Positions 63,609-64,000 of a DNA stretch of 64,000 nucleotides are shown piece after piece. How positions within the stretch are numbered: position 1 is the stretch's first letter; every line of letters begins with the position of its first letter. A program made the position numbers and the translations under genes. Source of the stretch: Synechococcus sp. WH 5701 (GTDB taxonomy: Bacteria; Cyanobacteriota; Cyanobacteriia; PCC-6307; Cyanobiaceae); NCBI RefSeq assembly GCF_000153045.1, contig NZ_CH724159.1, positions 413,259 to 477,258 of the forward strand. The letters run 5' to 3'. The notes beneath the pieces are model-generated. The model was not told the origin of the DNA. It searched no databases and worked only from the letters and a program-made list of their open reading frames with translations.

Positions 63609-63998
63609 TCAGCTGGCGGGCGGTCCTCCCAGGCCCACCTGGCCGCGCACCAGCCGGCGGGCCTCGGGCAGGGCGGGGCTGAGGTCCATGGAGCCGAAGG
63701 CGGGCAGATTCTGGTGACGCAACCAGCTGCCCCAGTGGAACTCCAGGAAAGGCACCTGCGGCTGGGCGCGGATCAGACCCTCCTGCTTCAGTTTCCAGAC
63801 CAGGCTGCGGAAGGGGTCATCCTCCAGACCACCCAGGTCCATCGGCAGCCGCTCGGGCGGGAGGGGGCCCCGGCCTTCGCCATCACGCAGGTAGAGCCAA
63901 CCGCGGCGGTTCAGTTCCTCCAGGCAGTGGGCGCGGCTGGCTCCCACCAGTTCCAGCACCACCGAGCAGAAGGCCGTGGCGCTGGAATCCACCTCCAT
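63609..63998 (-). CDS. hypothetical protein at the window edge
   Basis: 129 residues from an ATG at 63998; whether it extends past the window cannot be judged. CLEELNRRGWLYLRDGEGRG, DDPFRSLVWKLKQEGLIRAQ, PFLEFHWGSWLRHQNLPAFG. Codon use supports coding. It resembles no family I can name. Confidence 0.55.
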   Translation of the reverse strand: MEVDSSATAFCSVVLELVGASRAHCLEELNRRGWLYLRDGEGRGPLPPERLPMDLGGLEDDPFRSLVWKLKQEGLIRAQPQVPFLEFHWGSWLRHQNLPAFGSMDLSPALPEARRLVRGQVGLGGPPAS

Positions 63999-64000
63999 CA

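Overview
The window is cyanobacterial, most likely from a high-GC picocyanobacterium of the Cyanobium/Synechococcus clade. It carries a phycobilisome rod linker, a CyanoP (PsbP-family) lipoprotein, a high-light-inducible protein, DUF1651 remnants, a Nif11-type peptide, a DUF1350 protein and a GluR0-like channel, and most genes are strongly GC-rich. Clade assignment is inference from gene content; no ribosomal marker is present.

Layout. 0-2.7 kb: the end of msrA, two tandem copies of an undescribed ~67-residue protein family, a secreted nuclease with a damaged 3' end, and small remnants. 2.7-12.3 kb: a mobile-element pile-up. An AT-rich, probably acquired ACR3-type arsenite efflux gene is cut by two insertion sequences, one of which carries a third inside it. 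Target duplications are exact, and removing the elements restores a continuous 336-residue frame. The same IS5-type element is repeated in inverted orientation at 10.5-11.7 kb, and the 1,724-bp element occurs three times (3.4, 8.2 and 25.5 kb). 12.3-25.4 kb: ordinary chromosome with a GluR0-like potassium channel, a coiled-coil protein, a Ca2+-type P-ATPase, RecD2 and an RND efflux pair. 25.5-39.3 kb: accessory and decaying sequence. It holds the third large IS, an IS3 remnant, a split hydrolase/acyltransferase lipid module, DUF1651, baeRF, MsrA and metallothionein-like fragments, a DUF389 membrane protein, a scrambled PEP-utilising enzyme pseudogene, a two-cupin protein, Hli, a TPR protein, a SABATH-type methyltransferase ended by an in-frame amber codon, and an intact IS630 element.

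39.5-64 kb: dense, mostly intact housekeeping sequence. It includes a third copy of the small protein family, TspO, a zinc alcohol dehydrogenase, a NUDIX-ABC pair, tRNA-Pro(GGG), and a phosphate-flavoured cluster (CHAD protein, PstS-like binding protein behind a candidate Pho box, Na/Pi cotransporter). It continues with an exonuclease, peroxiredoxin Q, acetyl-CoA synthetase, a HAD phosphatase, a rod linker, a broken class III cyclase, recR-lipA, CyanoP, an amino-acid oxidase-like flavoprotein and an LCP ligase.

The dominant theme is genome decay driven by insertion sequences: metal-resistance genes (arsenite efflux, possible metallothionein) and several enzymes have been inactivated while the surrounding core genes remain intact. 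No CRISPR array, prophage or complete defence island was seen. The best candidate for something undescribed is the three-copy small protein family.
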